Assembly (NCBI GenBank): GCA_038503075.1
Contig: JBCAML010000001.1
Location: 1,116,001 to 1,180,000, forward strand
Source: Gyromitra esculenta
Taxonomy: Eukaryota > Ascomycota > Pezizomycetes > Pezizales > Discinaceae
Direction: 5' to 3'
Length of the DNA stretch: 64,000 nucleotides
Under the pieces are notes generated by a model that was not told the DNA's origin, ran no database searches, and saw only the letters and a list, made by a program, of their open reading frames with translations. Shown here in pieces: positions 41,001-51,931 of this stretch (position 1 is its first letter; each line of letters opens with the position of its first letter). The translations under genes and the position numbers were made by a program.

Positions 41001-43010
41001 GCCACTCCGGGGGACGGTCCCGGGGGTCCTGCAGTCGAGACTTTTGCCCGTTCTCCTAGGATGACATGTTCCTAGGGGGAGCATTTGAGCATATTGAGAT
41101 GGGAGCGGTGGCATAAATTAGTTAACTGATTTGTTGCCTTTTCTCCTGTTTCGCGGGATTGTCTGTTTTCTTGTAGCTCTACATAGGTTGTTTTATTTCC
41201 CTCGCACCATCGTCAATGATTTCGAGTTGTTTTCTAGGATTAAATTAAAAGAGTTCGGTTTGGTATAGTGTTTGCACCTGCGAGTGACGAATCATGTTTA
41301 CGGCTAGACCCTTCATCTCACATAATCCCCGAGGCAGCCTCTAATTAGTCGAACTGAGAATAACCCCCACCTTCGCTCTATATGGGATGAAGTACTAACT
41401 AGACGATCGTCGATACCTAAAACCATGGCATCCACTCGCAGCTCGTTTTATCCCTAGTATCCGGATGTAGGTTACCAGTGGTCCCGATCTTTCCGCTCTG
41501 GAGATTCATGATCCGAGATACCATAAATTTTACTTGAGTGAATATAAAATACTTAAGATATCAAAATCAGAATATCATTAAGCCCTTCACCGTCCCCAAT
41601 GAATCGAAAACCTAAAACCTAGAGCGGATTCTCCAAAATTAACAGCGGCGTCTAGATAGTGACCCCTATCATCAATCCTCCTCCACTCTTAGTACAGGCA
41701 CTGATAAATCGCCCCGGCTTGTGATTCACCCTAAAGTATCCTCTATCAAAATTTCTATCACCATTGTCTCGGCTATCTACGTGTAATTCCCTCCTTTGAG
41801 CTAGGTTTCGTAAAAGAAGGCGATTTTGTCTCAAAAGAGGAGACTAAGATAACGTAAGATAACGGAATATATAGAATTTATTATATGAAGTGGGCCGAGG
41901 AGTTAGCTCAGATTTGACTGTATGAAGCGGAGAGTATAGGTTTTATCATGTCAACAAAAAATAGGATATGGTCTAAGAAATTTTGAAGCAGTTCGTTTCT
42001 GTCGAAAACTTAAATCGGGCTTTGATAGACACGAGTCGCCGTAATAGGGTTTCACATGTGTAAATTTGGATTGCCCAAAGTTACCGCCTATAGCTGAGAT
42101 GTACGTTAGGACTTTAGGTGAGTGTCTTTAGCTATTCAAGAATCAAATTGCGTTTTTTTCCCTCCCTGCGCAGCTCAGTATATCCGAAAAAATCTCAAAC
42201 CTAATAACTAGGCCCTTACTTGCTGGCCCCCACCGATCTAGAGCGAGCCGGAATTGTTCCTTTCACCCCCGTTTTGAGTATCCGCTCTAGAGGGTGGTCC
42301 TCAAAAACACTGAGAAAACATCGGGACTACTGCTACTTTTTGAGAAACTATTCCGCCATATTAAGTTGGATTCGATTCTCTCGATACTAGCAAGAGCATT
42401 TTATAATGGGTCAGTGGAGACGATCCGAGTGTCTCGACTTCGGTCCGATGTTGTCTTTGCGCTCGTTTTCTATTTCTGTGAGCAGCAAACAGGCGATGGC
42501 AGATATAGATGAACTTGGAACGGACTGTGAGAGATGAGAGAATGTACTCTGGCAATACCATCCGGAGGCATCTTCATTGTCGAAAAGATCCTTCTAAACC
42601 CCATCGAGAGAATTGGACGATGGGGTTTTCAGGTGGGCTGTTGCGGCGAGGGTTGTTGATTCCTAGCATTGAAGGATCCAGGGTGTGGAAAAAGGGAAGA
42701 CGCTGAAGAATACATGTGAGTACGCCAAGTTGAGCGATAGTGATGAAATGTTGGTTTTCCCACGCGGCAGAGCTTGTAGATGTTTGATGGGGCCATTATG
42801 TGAACCTCGGATCACCTCTCTCACCAAATGTCTGTATAATGCATTGTACTCATGAGATATGACTCGCTTGCTGATCTGGTTCGGCGAGTGCAACAAAGCC
42901 TATATTCGCTGAAACACATGACCCAGTCAGGCGATAGAATTCGCCGACAAACCTTGGCATGATTTTTACTTAAATACCGCTTCAACCTCTCTCTCCTTTC
43001 AATTCCCCAT
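41001..43010. other. No gene recognised
   Basis: A 2-kb stretch with only short, unconvincing frames. Nothing recognisable as protein, RNA gene or mobile element. Confidence 0.45.
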
Positions 43011-43013
43011 CGT

Positions 43014-43214
43014 GGAGCCAGCACCATCACGCTGCACCTCAAGACTTTGTGCCTCTTGCTAGGGTGTAGTTAGAACTTGTAAATATCATGGATCCAGCAC
43101 CGACTACGCCACACCTAAAGACGTAGTGCCTCTTGCTAGGGTGTGGTTAGAACTGTAGAGCACGGCTACTCTCTCTGCACCTCAAGGGTTTCGTGCACCT
43201 TGAAGGGTGTCAGG
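43014..43214. repeat. Diverged tandem repeat, about 70-bp unit, 2.5 copies
   Basis: Units at about 43014-43089 and 43090-43158 share CCAGCACC...GTGCCTCTTGCTAGGGTGT[AG]GTTAGAACT; a partial copy follows at 43177-43214. Within units CACACCT and AGGGTGTG can pair. Confidence 0.7.
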
Positions 43215-43560
43215 GAATAATTTTTGGAATACCTATGTCACTGGTATTACACTGCCTCCAGTTGATATCTTTTTTTTTTTCATTGTCTTCCTGGCCGTTG
43301 TGCGAGGGGATGAAGAAAGAAAGAAAAATATGTTGCTGTGGGATGTTTGGGAGGAATACTATTGACGCTGAATTCGGATAGCTCTCTCCTGCCTATCTAA
43401 TTCATCTCCATTTCATGTTTTATTTCTTGCCGAACATCGTATGAGCCAGTGAAGACTCAGCCTGCATTTACTTTTCTGTCAAGCGTTGGATACAGGCCAT
43501 GACCTGAAGCTTCTCAATAGACGATGCAGCTAAATTGTCATCCTGGAGGCTACTTATATG

Positions 43561-43645
43561 TACAGCCGTGTAAGAAAAGTCTTGACACCCCACCTAACTA
43601 GCGAGACAGCCACTGAGGTGTCAAGATTTCTCTTACACGGCTGTA
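43561..43645. mobile_element. 85-bp MITE-like inverted-repeat element
   Basis: Terminal arms of 29 bp, outer part TACAGCCGTGTAAGA at the left and its complement TCTTACACGGCTGTA at the right, with two internal mismatches, separated by about 27 bp. The TA at both ends could be the target duplication of a Tc1/mariner-type element. Too short to code; needs a transposase elsewhere. Confidence 0.75.
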
Positions 43646-44188
43646 CTCTTCCTGATATTGTGGATTGGTACTTGTAGGATCGTTACTCCCAATAGTCCCG
43701 TTCTATCCCCAGAACTTGGCTTACTATGGCCTGGGTCCTCCAATTAAAAATCCAAGAGGTAGGCCAAATAAAGTTGTCACCAACTCTACCTCAACAGTAA
43801 TCACTCGCTAGCGTAGATATGTTACAGGCGGGCAAATTCCCGAGGCATACCAAATTCAAGATCACTGGTGGGCTTGAAAACATAGAAGCAAGTCGCGCAC
43901 GCGCTTATTATCTGACTAAGCGTAACTACAACCTGGTCCCCACCAAGGTTCTTTTATGCGCTCCTCCCAGAGCCGAAAGCCAAGAGCTGCATGGTTAGTA
44001 TTACAAGATCCAAACCACAAACGTTTATTCACTCGAGGCTATGCACGGTGTTTAGTGCTCTAGTTCCGCGGATCTTGTTTAGCAGGGATTGGGAAGGAAT
44101 TCCAAATAACAATAACCGAGCAAAAGCAATGCCGCTAATGTGTGGCGTCGCTGACGCAACTGCACAGGGACCCCGCTACTCTAGATGA
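43646..44188. other. Intergenic, upstream of the peroxiredoxin gene
   Basis: No supported gene. It contains the presumed promoter and 5' UTR of the peroxiredoxin at 44339. Confidence 0.4.
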
Positions 44189-44338
44189 GTGCCCCGCTAT
44201 ACTTATTTCTACCCCGAGCCTCCCTATCATCCTCACTATCGGTCCAAGCATCAGTTCAATCGTCGTCGTTCGATTTCATTTTCATCAATTGAGCCTTCAT
44301 CAATCCGTCCATTCACCCAGATATACCAATCCTTCGTA

Positions 44339-45018
44339 ATGGTCGCTGTCGGCGATTCCCTTCCTGCTCCTCCCGATTCCCTCTGGGAGGGCGGCGAGAA
44401 CCAAACTGTCAAGTTCCATGCATCAGGGAAGTTCATCATCATTGGTGTTCCAGGAGCTTTCACCCGTAAGCTCTCACTTGTTTCCTATTATTCTTTCATT
44501 ATTATTTTGCATAAGATGCTAATGAATCTTTGCTACTTCCAGCTCCTTGCTCTTCGCAAGTCCCAGGGTATCTTGCCAGCTATGAAGACTTCGCCGCCAA
44601 GGGTGTCAGCGACATCTACGTAGTTACTGTAAACGATATTGTGCGTCTCCGTTTCACAACCGATTTGGAGAGACCGTGAAAGCTAATAGGTCTACAGTTC
44701 GTCGTCAAGGCATGGAAGGAGAAGCTCGGAAAGGACTCCAAGGTGCATTTCGTCTCTGACTCTACCGGTACGCAAGCTCAGCCAAAGCAATTTCGAATAT
44801 ATTGGAATAGGATTTTGATAACTAATGTATGATAAATCATAGGTGCGTTCATCAAATCACTTGGACAAGATTTCGATGCGTCAGGACTGCTCGGAAATAC
44901 TAGGTCTAAGCGGTTCGCTGCTGTTGTTGAGGATGGAAAGATCACGAGCCTGCAGGTTGAAAAAGTGGCTTCGGAAATCACAGTGACTTCTGCTGAAAAG
45001 GTTTTGGCAAGCTTGTGA
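44339..45018 (+). CDS. Type II (PRX5/Ahp1-like) peroxiredoxin
   Basis: Four exons: 44339-44465, 44543-44640, 44698-44767, 44843-45018; 156 aa. All introns are GT-AG and phase-consistent. It reduces H2O2 and organic peroxides through the cysteine in VPGAFTPPCSSQVPGY, the peroxidatic site of the redoxin family. The C-terminal half (VSDSTGAFIKSLGQDFD, NTRSKRFAAVVEDG) matches Ahp1/PRX5. I see only one cysteine, so the resolving thiol must come from elsewhere (a partner thioredoxin, glutaredoxin or a second subunit). The frame is open upstream to an ATG at 44189, which would add 50 basic residues; I chose 44339 because the family start MVAVGDSLPAPP fits. Confidence 0.93.
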
Positions 45019-45232
45019 AGAACTCTCCGATCCCTCATGAACTGTTTAAGCATGAATGAGTCTCATAGCTTCTTCTAGTCCCTAGCTGGAACAAGGGGTT
45101 TATCGGTTAAATTGAATGCGTTTATGTAACTCAATGACGTTTCTCCAGCGGAGATATCACGTACTGGACCTCGTGAAAAACGTGACTGTGGATGCAGTTT
45201 CTCATATACGCCTGTTGGGACTCATTACTATA

Positions 45233-46021
45233 CTACAGTTCACTCTGCGTACTCTCAAAGTCCTTTACTACAGCATCCACCATCTCCCCTAATGTGTCCC
45301 ACCTCCACTCCCACGCTCCAATCTTTTTTTCCTCTTCTTCTCCATCTTCGGCGTCATCGTCTATCCCGATGGCAGCTTCCCTTCTACTAATCCACGCACT
45401 CCTAATCCCCAACTGCTCGGCAGGGATGTGATCATGAAACAGGCTTTGAGCCGTGTGCAAGATAGCATTCTTTTCCACCCCAAACCTTTCCTTCACCTCC
45501 TTCAACATGTACTCAAAATTGTTCAAATCAGGTTTATAACTCCCGATCGCTTCCGCCGTCAACACGGCATCGAACGTGCCCTCGCCCCCCAACTTGGGAA
45601 GGGACTTTTCGAACGAGACGGCATCAATATTGGACAAGACGACCAGCTTATAATACTTTTTGAGGGTCTTCAAAGCCTCTAGAGTATCTGGAAAAGCAGG
45701 CCAATCTTTGACACTCGCAGCAAAGGCATCGGCCTCCTCCTTACTTGGTTCTGGGAGCGACAGCGCCGAGGCAATTTCGAGATAAACAGACGACAAGAGA
45801 GAGGAGTATTTTAAACCAGGAGTTGCGGCTTGCTGCGAGTGTTCAAGGGTAGCGAAAATGGTGAGGAATTCGGTCCGCGAGAGAGGGGTAGAGAAGGTTG
45901 GTGAAGCCTGGGCCAGGAGCGGGGCAGCGGCAGTGTATAAGCCGGTTTCCCAATCCATCAAGGTGCCGTAAACGTCGAACGTGAGAACGGAGAAAGAGGT
46001 TAGGGTAGGAGTAGGCGACAT
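45233..46021 (-). CDS. HAD-superfamily 2-haloacid dehalogenase-like hydrolase
   Basis: 262 aa, single exon. Motif I FDVYGTL (nucleophile Asp16), motif II VVLSNID (about 128-134), motif III lysine in SYKPDLNNF (about 170), and a C-terminal HDHIPAEQLGIRSAWISR block. A helical cap lies between motifs I and II. The order and spacing fit type II haloacid dehalogenases, which hydrolyse C-halogen bonds, but fungal members often have unknown phosphatase-like substrates. No signal peptide; probably cytosolic. Converges on the peroxiredoxin (about 215 bp between stops) and diverges from the GH128 gene. Confidence 0.88.
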   Translation of the reverse strand: MSPTPTLTSFSVLTFDVYGTLMDWETGLYTAAAPLLAQASPTFSTPLSRTEFLTIFATLEHSQQAATPGLKYSSLLSSVYLEIASALSLPEPSKEEADAFAASVKDWPAFPDTLEALKTLKKYYKLVVLSNIDAVSFEKSLPKLGGEGTFDAVLTAEAIGSYKPDLNNFEYMLKEVKERFGVEKNAILHTAQSLFHDHIPAEQLGIRSAWISRREAAIGIDDDAEDGEEEEKKIGAWEWRWDTLGEMVDAVVKDFESTQSEL

Positions 46022-46781
46022 TGTATTCTGTGCGTGTGAATGCGGGGTTTTGCGGGGTGTAAAGAGGTATGGCTGTATTATACAGTTCTAGTCTTTGTTT
46101 TCTTTCTAGAGCAGAGTTTTGGTAAACAGAGGACTTGAGGGGTAATATGTGGGGTTAGCTAATATGTGGTGAGTCAATTGTGGGGGATCTCCAAACAGGC
46201 TCATCCAAGATCCAAGCCCAGGTGAGCCCGGGATCCCGATTGCGATGTCTCGGCATGCTGGTCTCGGACTCCAAGTAAGCAGGTACATGTAGTCATTGAA
46301 GCTCCTAAAATATCACCCGAAGGCTGGATTGACCTGGCGCTCTTCTACGGCTGCTGGATACCGTCGATCCGGTATCAGATTGTTTTTCCGACTCCTTCTC
46401 GCGCGCTACATAGCGGTTTCACTGTGCCTCGTTCCGCAATTATTCCGGGAAAGCTTTCTGATCTGCACCCAAATCAGGAACAGCCAATCACAGCCAATCC
46501 AGCCAAAAATAGACCGTTTGACAGCCGCGAACGGTGCGGCTCCAAAAGAAGCGCCACGCAGTTAACGTTGCTGCAGAGCGTCAAGCCCCGTAGATCTCGT
46601 TCCTTGTTCTTAACCTCTGGGCGACAAACTGGGCGACACCAACCAACCATCCAGACTTCCAACTTTCCAAGATCTCCAAGACGGGAGGCGACAGAAACAA
46701 TCAAGATCCAAAGGCTGAATAAAAAGACCCCGAGATTCCCCCCTCCATCAGCAATGGATTCCCCGAACCACACAAACCACA
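46022..46781. other. Divergent intergenic region, HAD and GH128 genes
   Basis: 760 bp serving both genes. C/A-rich pyrimidine-poor tracts precede the GH128 start (46610-46780), like a fungal 5' UTR. No gene supported. Confidence 0.45.
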
Positions 46782-47767
46782 ATGCTTCCACTTTCATTAC
46801 TACTACTCACTTTGAGCGTCCTAGAGGCATATGCCCAAACCTCCTCTTCAAAACGAGGCCTCCTCTATATCCCTTCCACTGCCCATCCAGACGATGACGC
46901 AGTATTCCTCTCCGCGCGCTCATCCTTGACCTGGTACTACAACTACCAATCCCTCCCCTCGCCCGCGGTATCAGGTACTCCTGCAGACCTCGAATTCGTA
47001 CCCATGCTCTGGGGCGACCGTGACAACACCTTCGTCGCAGACGTACGCTCTCAGCTCCCCGCCGTAAAATACGTCCTCGGCTTCAACGAACCAGACATGG
47101 CTCTCTCGGTCGGGGGAAGCGACATCACGCCGCAGCGCGCAGCCGAGCTATGGCGCACAAACATACAGCCATTGGCAGCAAACGGAGTCAAGTTGGGTGC
47201 GCCTGGGGTGTCGAGTGCGCCGGCTGGGATGCAATGGCTTCAGAGCTTCGTGAAGGCTTGTGGTGGGTGTACTATTGACTTTATACCTATACATTGGTAT
47301 GGGAATTTCGAGGGGCTGGCGTCGCATCTGGGGTATGTGAATTCGGTGTTTCCGAGTCATAAGTTGTGGATTACGGAGCTGGGGTATGCGAATGTTGATG
47401 TGTTTGTTACCCCCCCCCTCCCTCTCTCGCTGTTTTTTTTTTTGGAAGAGGGTTTTAGGTGTTGATGATTTGTTGTAGTAAAACGACAGACTCGTTTTTT
47501 AATACTACGACTGAGTATCTGGATCGGTTGGACTATGTCTCGCGTTATAGCTGGTTCGGCGCCTTTCGGAGCGACGTTAGCAATGTTGGTCCGAACGGGG
47601 CGATGCTGGATGCTGACGGGGACTTGACGGATCTGGGGGCGTGGTACCTGGGGAAGGCGGGGACCGGGGTACATGGTAGTGCTGCAGGAGGAAGAAAGGG
47701 TGTTTCGATGTTGGGCGCAATTGTTGCAGTGGTAGTGATAGTGATGACAGGGGTGGGGTTTTGGTAA
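46782..47767 (+). CDS. GPI-anchored GH128 (Asl-type) glycoside hydrolase
   Basis: Exons 46782-47401 and 47479-47767 (GT 47402, AG 47478; my choice of phase-compatible sites); 302 aa. The signal peptide is MLPLSLLLLTLSVLEAYA. The domain has FVPMLWGD, VKYVLGFNEPD (acid/base Glu) and LWITELGYA (nucleophile Glu), the catalytic features of family GH128 beta-1,3-glucanases; IDFIPIHWYGNF is also typical. The C-terminus (VHGSAAGGRKG, then a hydrophobic tail ending VGFW) is a GPI signal. Role: remodelling of cell-wall glucan at the surface. The 77-nt intron contains long C and T runs. Confidence 0.88.
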
Positions 47768-48736
47768 AATATTTTCGTAGGACCCGAAAAAGAAATATGG
47801 CGGGGGGGAGGGGGGGCTTTAAAAGTCTATTATTTACGAGTAGATATTTTTTTTTGGAGAGCGATAGATTTGTATGATATCAATACCCTATAATTAGAAT
47901 CTACTAGCATAACTGCAGTTTAAGGCGAATGGGTGAAAGAAATCTGCATCCCCGCCCTCAAGCGCCTTCGCCACATAAAAAAATCCGAAAAATCACATAC
48001 CATAAATTTTAATATAGTGAAAGCATACCAAGAAGCTCTGCCACCTAAAAGTACTGTCGAAAATAATTGGGTGAACAAACATGAGCCACAAAATATCCCT
48101 TGTTCCAGCTATGACGTAATCTCTTAGAGAAGGATTTTCGTTTTGCTAGCCTACATGTGTACGTAGCTAATGCAGAGCTCCGCAAGAATTTTAAGGTAGT
48201 ATAGATGACATTCAGCGAAAGGAGGCGTATATGGTGCCCTGGATCCACTTTTTTTGTTGAACGTCACCCTTGTGCAGGCATGTTATGTTTAGGGAGGTTG
48301 GTGATATAAGTATATTATAGGCGGCAGCTGATCTTGTATGAGTAGAAGGCATACGTCAAGACACCTACATCAAAATCTCGGAATTCCTACTAAAATGTAG
48401 AAAGTAGATAGTTTATACGTTTTGGCCATTTGGAACGGATATTTTGGGCTTATAGAAATATATTTTCTCCAAATCTATTTCTAGTCCCTAATAGCTAAAT
48501 AGTATCAACAAAGCCAATTACCGTCTATAATACAGTCTTGAGACAAAGGAAAAAATATCAAATGGAATAAATAGGGCATCATATGCATGTTATCTGAAAG
48601 TAAACGGAATAGGAAACGGAAAGACCAAAAAAAAGTAGTGCCATGTGTTTGGTAATCTTGCCTGGTTTAACAGGTTCTCCCAATAAGGTCCACGTCTAAC
48701 CATCCCGATCGTCATGGAATATATTACAACCCTTTT
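47768..48736. other. Intergenic, convergent 3' flanks
   Basis: 3' regions of the GH128 and ferric-reductase genes. G/A-rich run near 47800, then AT-rich sequence. No gene supported. Confidence 0.45.
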
Positions 48737-51700
48737 TCAATAACTCTCCTCAAAGTACTCGATATGTTTGCGCTCCTCAGCTAGGCAGCCCACCACCGCA
48801 TCTCTCACGATATCAACCAGCACCGATGGCCCACAAGACATGACTGCCATCCGCCCATTAAGCCCCTTCTGTTCTGACATAAGGATATCCGGAATTTTAG
48901 GGCGTTTATATTTAATTCCTGGAAGCCTCTTCTGTCCTTCCTTGGTCCTTGTGACGTATAACTGCATGCTGATGTCGGCTCTGGTCAAGCAGCCTTTCGG
49001 AAACTTTCTCGCAACCAAGTTCTCCACGAGCTCCTCTTCCTTAGCTGTCCACAAGAATACGAGTCTGCGTGTAAGCGTCCGGTTTTCACGGACTCGTTCC
49101 ATGTAGTCGACCAGGTAAGGAAGTATCGTTGTGATTCCGACTCCACCAGCGATGAGGACAGCAGTCTCGTATAGGTGCAGAGGATGACTAACGCCATAAG
49201 CACCCTCAATGAAACACTTTATCTCCAGTTCCCTCCCTCGTGGGAAACCGTGTATTTCGTTCTGTTTTTCGTGCTCACGTATCCTGTTTGCAAGAGTTGC
49301 CGTCATACCTTTCCGTGGCTTGATGAAAAAGGTAAGCTTTGGCCGCTGAGCGCCTTTGCGGGTAGTGCTCGCAATCGTACTAAGAGCGGTTTGATCAATC
49401 TCGACGAATTCATCCTCGTCCTCGTCCTCGTCCTCCTCTTCTTCCTCTTCTTCCTCTTCCTCCTCTTCCTCCTCTTCCTCCTGCTCAACTTCCACCTCCT
49501 GAACGATTGATAATACTTTATCTTTCCTACTTTCAATATCCCCTCTCCTCACCTCGCTCCTTTCCGACTCCTCGGTTTTTTCTGACTCTTCAGTTTTCTC
49601 GAACTCCTCAATTTCACCTCTTTCCGACTCCTCAATCTTCTCTGACTCTTCGATCTCCCTCACCTCTTCAGCATCTCCTTCAGATGGATCTTTTTTTTCC
49701 GACTCTATCGTTATATCGGCAAACTCCTCGTTCTGACTCTCTTCCCCTCGATCGGTGTCTTCTGTATCTGAACCCTTAGAGCGGCCTCTCCTCTCAGAAT
49801 CTTCGCCGTTCTTCCTCCTCGTCTTCTTCGCCTCCTTGGCTTTGGCCAGATTTTTCTCTCTCGCCATTTCTCTCTCCTTCGCTCTCTGTTTGGTGCTCGA
49901 CTTCCGCTCTGGCGCGCCCGAAGCCAAAGCAGAAGGATCGACTGATTCTCTCTCCCTCGTCCTCGACTTGCTGCTCGATCTGGTACTCGACTTTCGCTCT
50001 AGTGCGGCATCAGTCGATTCTTTCTCCTTCGCCCTCGGCTTGCTGCTCGATCTAGTGCTCGATCTAGTGCTCGATTTCCGTTCTAGTGTGGCATCAGCCG
50101 ATTCTTTCTCCTTCGCCCTCGATTTGCTGCTCGACTTGGTGCTCGACTTGGTGCTCGGCCTCCGCTCTAGTGCGCCTGGGGCCAGGGTGGAGTTTTCTAC
50201 CAGTTCTTTCCCCTTTCCATTATTTGTCACAAGGTATATATCTTTAGTTTTCCCCGTTTGCTTAACGATATATATATGCCTTTCCTGCTTCTTCTCCTTC
50301 GATGCCACCGTCTCCTTCGCTACTGCTATATCTTTGGTGTCCGAAACGCCTTTTAATAGACCCAGGTCTTTGAGGGTTGCCATTTGCCTATTCGGCGTAT
50401 CTTTACGTTTGTTGTGCTTTTCGCTCATAACCCTCGCCCGCGGTGGCAGTCTTGGTTCCCGCAGGGAATCGCTCAATGACCCCTGTAACGACCTTTTGAT
50501 ACGGGGAGCATTCTGCGGCATCGCAGTCGATACCGGGCCGCTGGATCTCCAACCAGCGGCAGTGAATGGATGGCACTCCCAGAATCTCCAGGTGCCGCTG
50601 AGGAAAACGAAGTAGTGCGCGCCAGGGAAGTAGCCGACATCTTCTGCAGATGGGTACACGGTGAGTTGGATCACATCGGTGCCTTTAACAAACTTTGCGC
50701 GTGCGAGGTGGTGATTTTGGGGGTCCCTAGAGAACGCCCCCGAGTTGAGAATGATGAGTCTGAGGAGACGGGTGAACCGGTCAAAAGCCCACATAGCTAT
50801 ACAAGCCCAGACCCAAGGATGATACATCCCTGTCGCTGAAAGTTTTAGGTGGCTGTTGTTTAATTGTAAGCAACTATATGTGGTTTAGAGCTGGGTTGGT
50901 AAATGACTCACTAGTACAAAAAGGTAAGGAACATAATAACACCCAGAATGTGGCAGAAGAGGAAGAACTCGTACGCCTTCTTCCTAAATGGAAAGACAGA
51001 AAGACAAAGAATTAATCCCATTACAATCATAGCCTAAAAAATATGTAAGTGGTTGTCTCATCTCTTACTGGTCTAGTATGTAATAGGCAAGACTCACTGA
51101 AACACCGTTCCACCAATAGGCTGGATTCCATCTTCTAGCCCCATCACCAACTACAACAGCTGGATTAGACAATATTCTAGCAAATTTTTGTGCCATAGAA
51201 CAATTTTTGGAACGTACTCTGATACATATAAACAGCGTAAGCAACAGAGTGTACCATTGCCATCAATGCTGATACTCTGGCAATCCACTTGTGAAACACA
51301 TGGAAGGTTCCATAAGGCCACCCAGTCAGCCAGACTAAGAAGTCGTTTCTCCCTGCAAGAAGGAAGAATATAGGCATATTCCACAATGATAAGACACCTG
51401 CCCTGTCTGCAATTAACTTGGTTCCGTCAATTACTCCAACCTCACCGTGGTGAACCACGAGGAATATGATGTTGATGAGCCAGTAGCTAGCCACTAGCAC
51501 CGTCTCCATTCTTGTCGGAAATGTGTACCAGCCAATTGGTTGTCGGTGTCGTCCTCCAAATAGCGCTGGATACATAACCCATCGTTTGAAACTGTTCGTA
51601 AGGGCGCTCGGAGGATATATCTTCCGTATTGATCGGTTTTGTGATTCTGCGTCGACTGAGAACCCGATTCGAGAATCGCGTACGGCGGTCCAAATAGTTC

Positions 51701-51931
51701 TTACAAGGCCAAGGGCGAGAAGTAGGGACGGAAATATATACAGGTAGGAACTGTCAAGTTGTAAGTATCCCCGCCAGTTTTATTTTGGTTCCCGAAGGAA
51801 AAGCTTGGTGGACAGGAGTAGTACCCGAAAAGCTAAACAGGAGAAACCCCAGTTAGTTTGATCGACAGGGAATAAAAAACAATTGAAACCATGGGTACAT
51901 ACCCGGTTAATGCGCTGTTCTTCATCATCAT
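48737..51931 (-). CDS. Ferric reductase (FRE/NOX-type) with large low-complexity insert
   Basis: Five exons: 51931-51903, 51750-51226, 51176-51098, 51033-50912, 50852-48737; 956 aa, all phases agree. Start MMMKNSALTG; the 49-nt intron at 51225-51177 restores frame but is the least certain. A multi-pass ferric-reductase domain has heme histidines (HKWIARVSALMAMVHS, FFLFCHILG), then the FAD domain (HPFTAAGW) and an NADPH domain (IEGAYG, LIAGGVGIT, SCGPS). It moves electrons from NADPH across the membrane to Fe(III). Between the FAD motif HPFT and KPRKGM lie about 370 charged, repetitive residues with a long Glu/Asp run, absent from ordinary members. Confidence 0.85.

Noticed and set aside
46424..46897. 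157-codon frame overlapping the GH128 start
   Set aside because: Different frame from the signal-peptide-bearing GH128 protein, with no motif; it covers the promoter and 5' UTR.
49755..50615. 286-codon plus-strand open frame opposite the ferric reductase
   Set aside because: It is antisense to the low-complexity insert; its Leu/Asp/Val repeats are the mirror of the Lys/Ser/Glu repeats.
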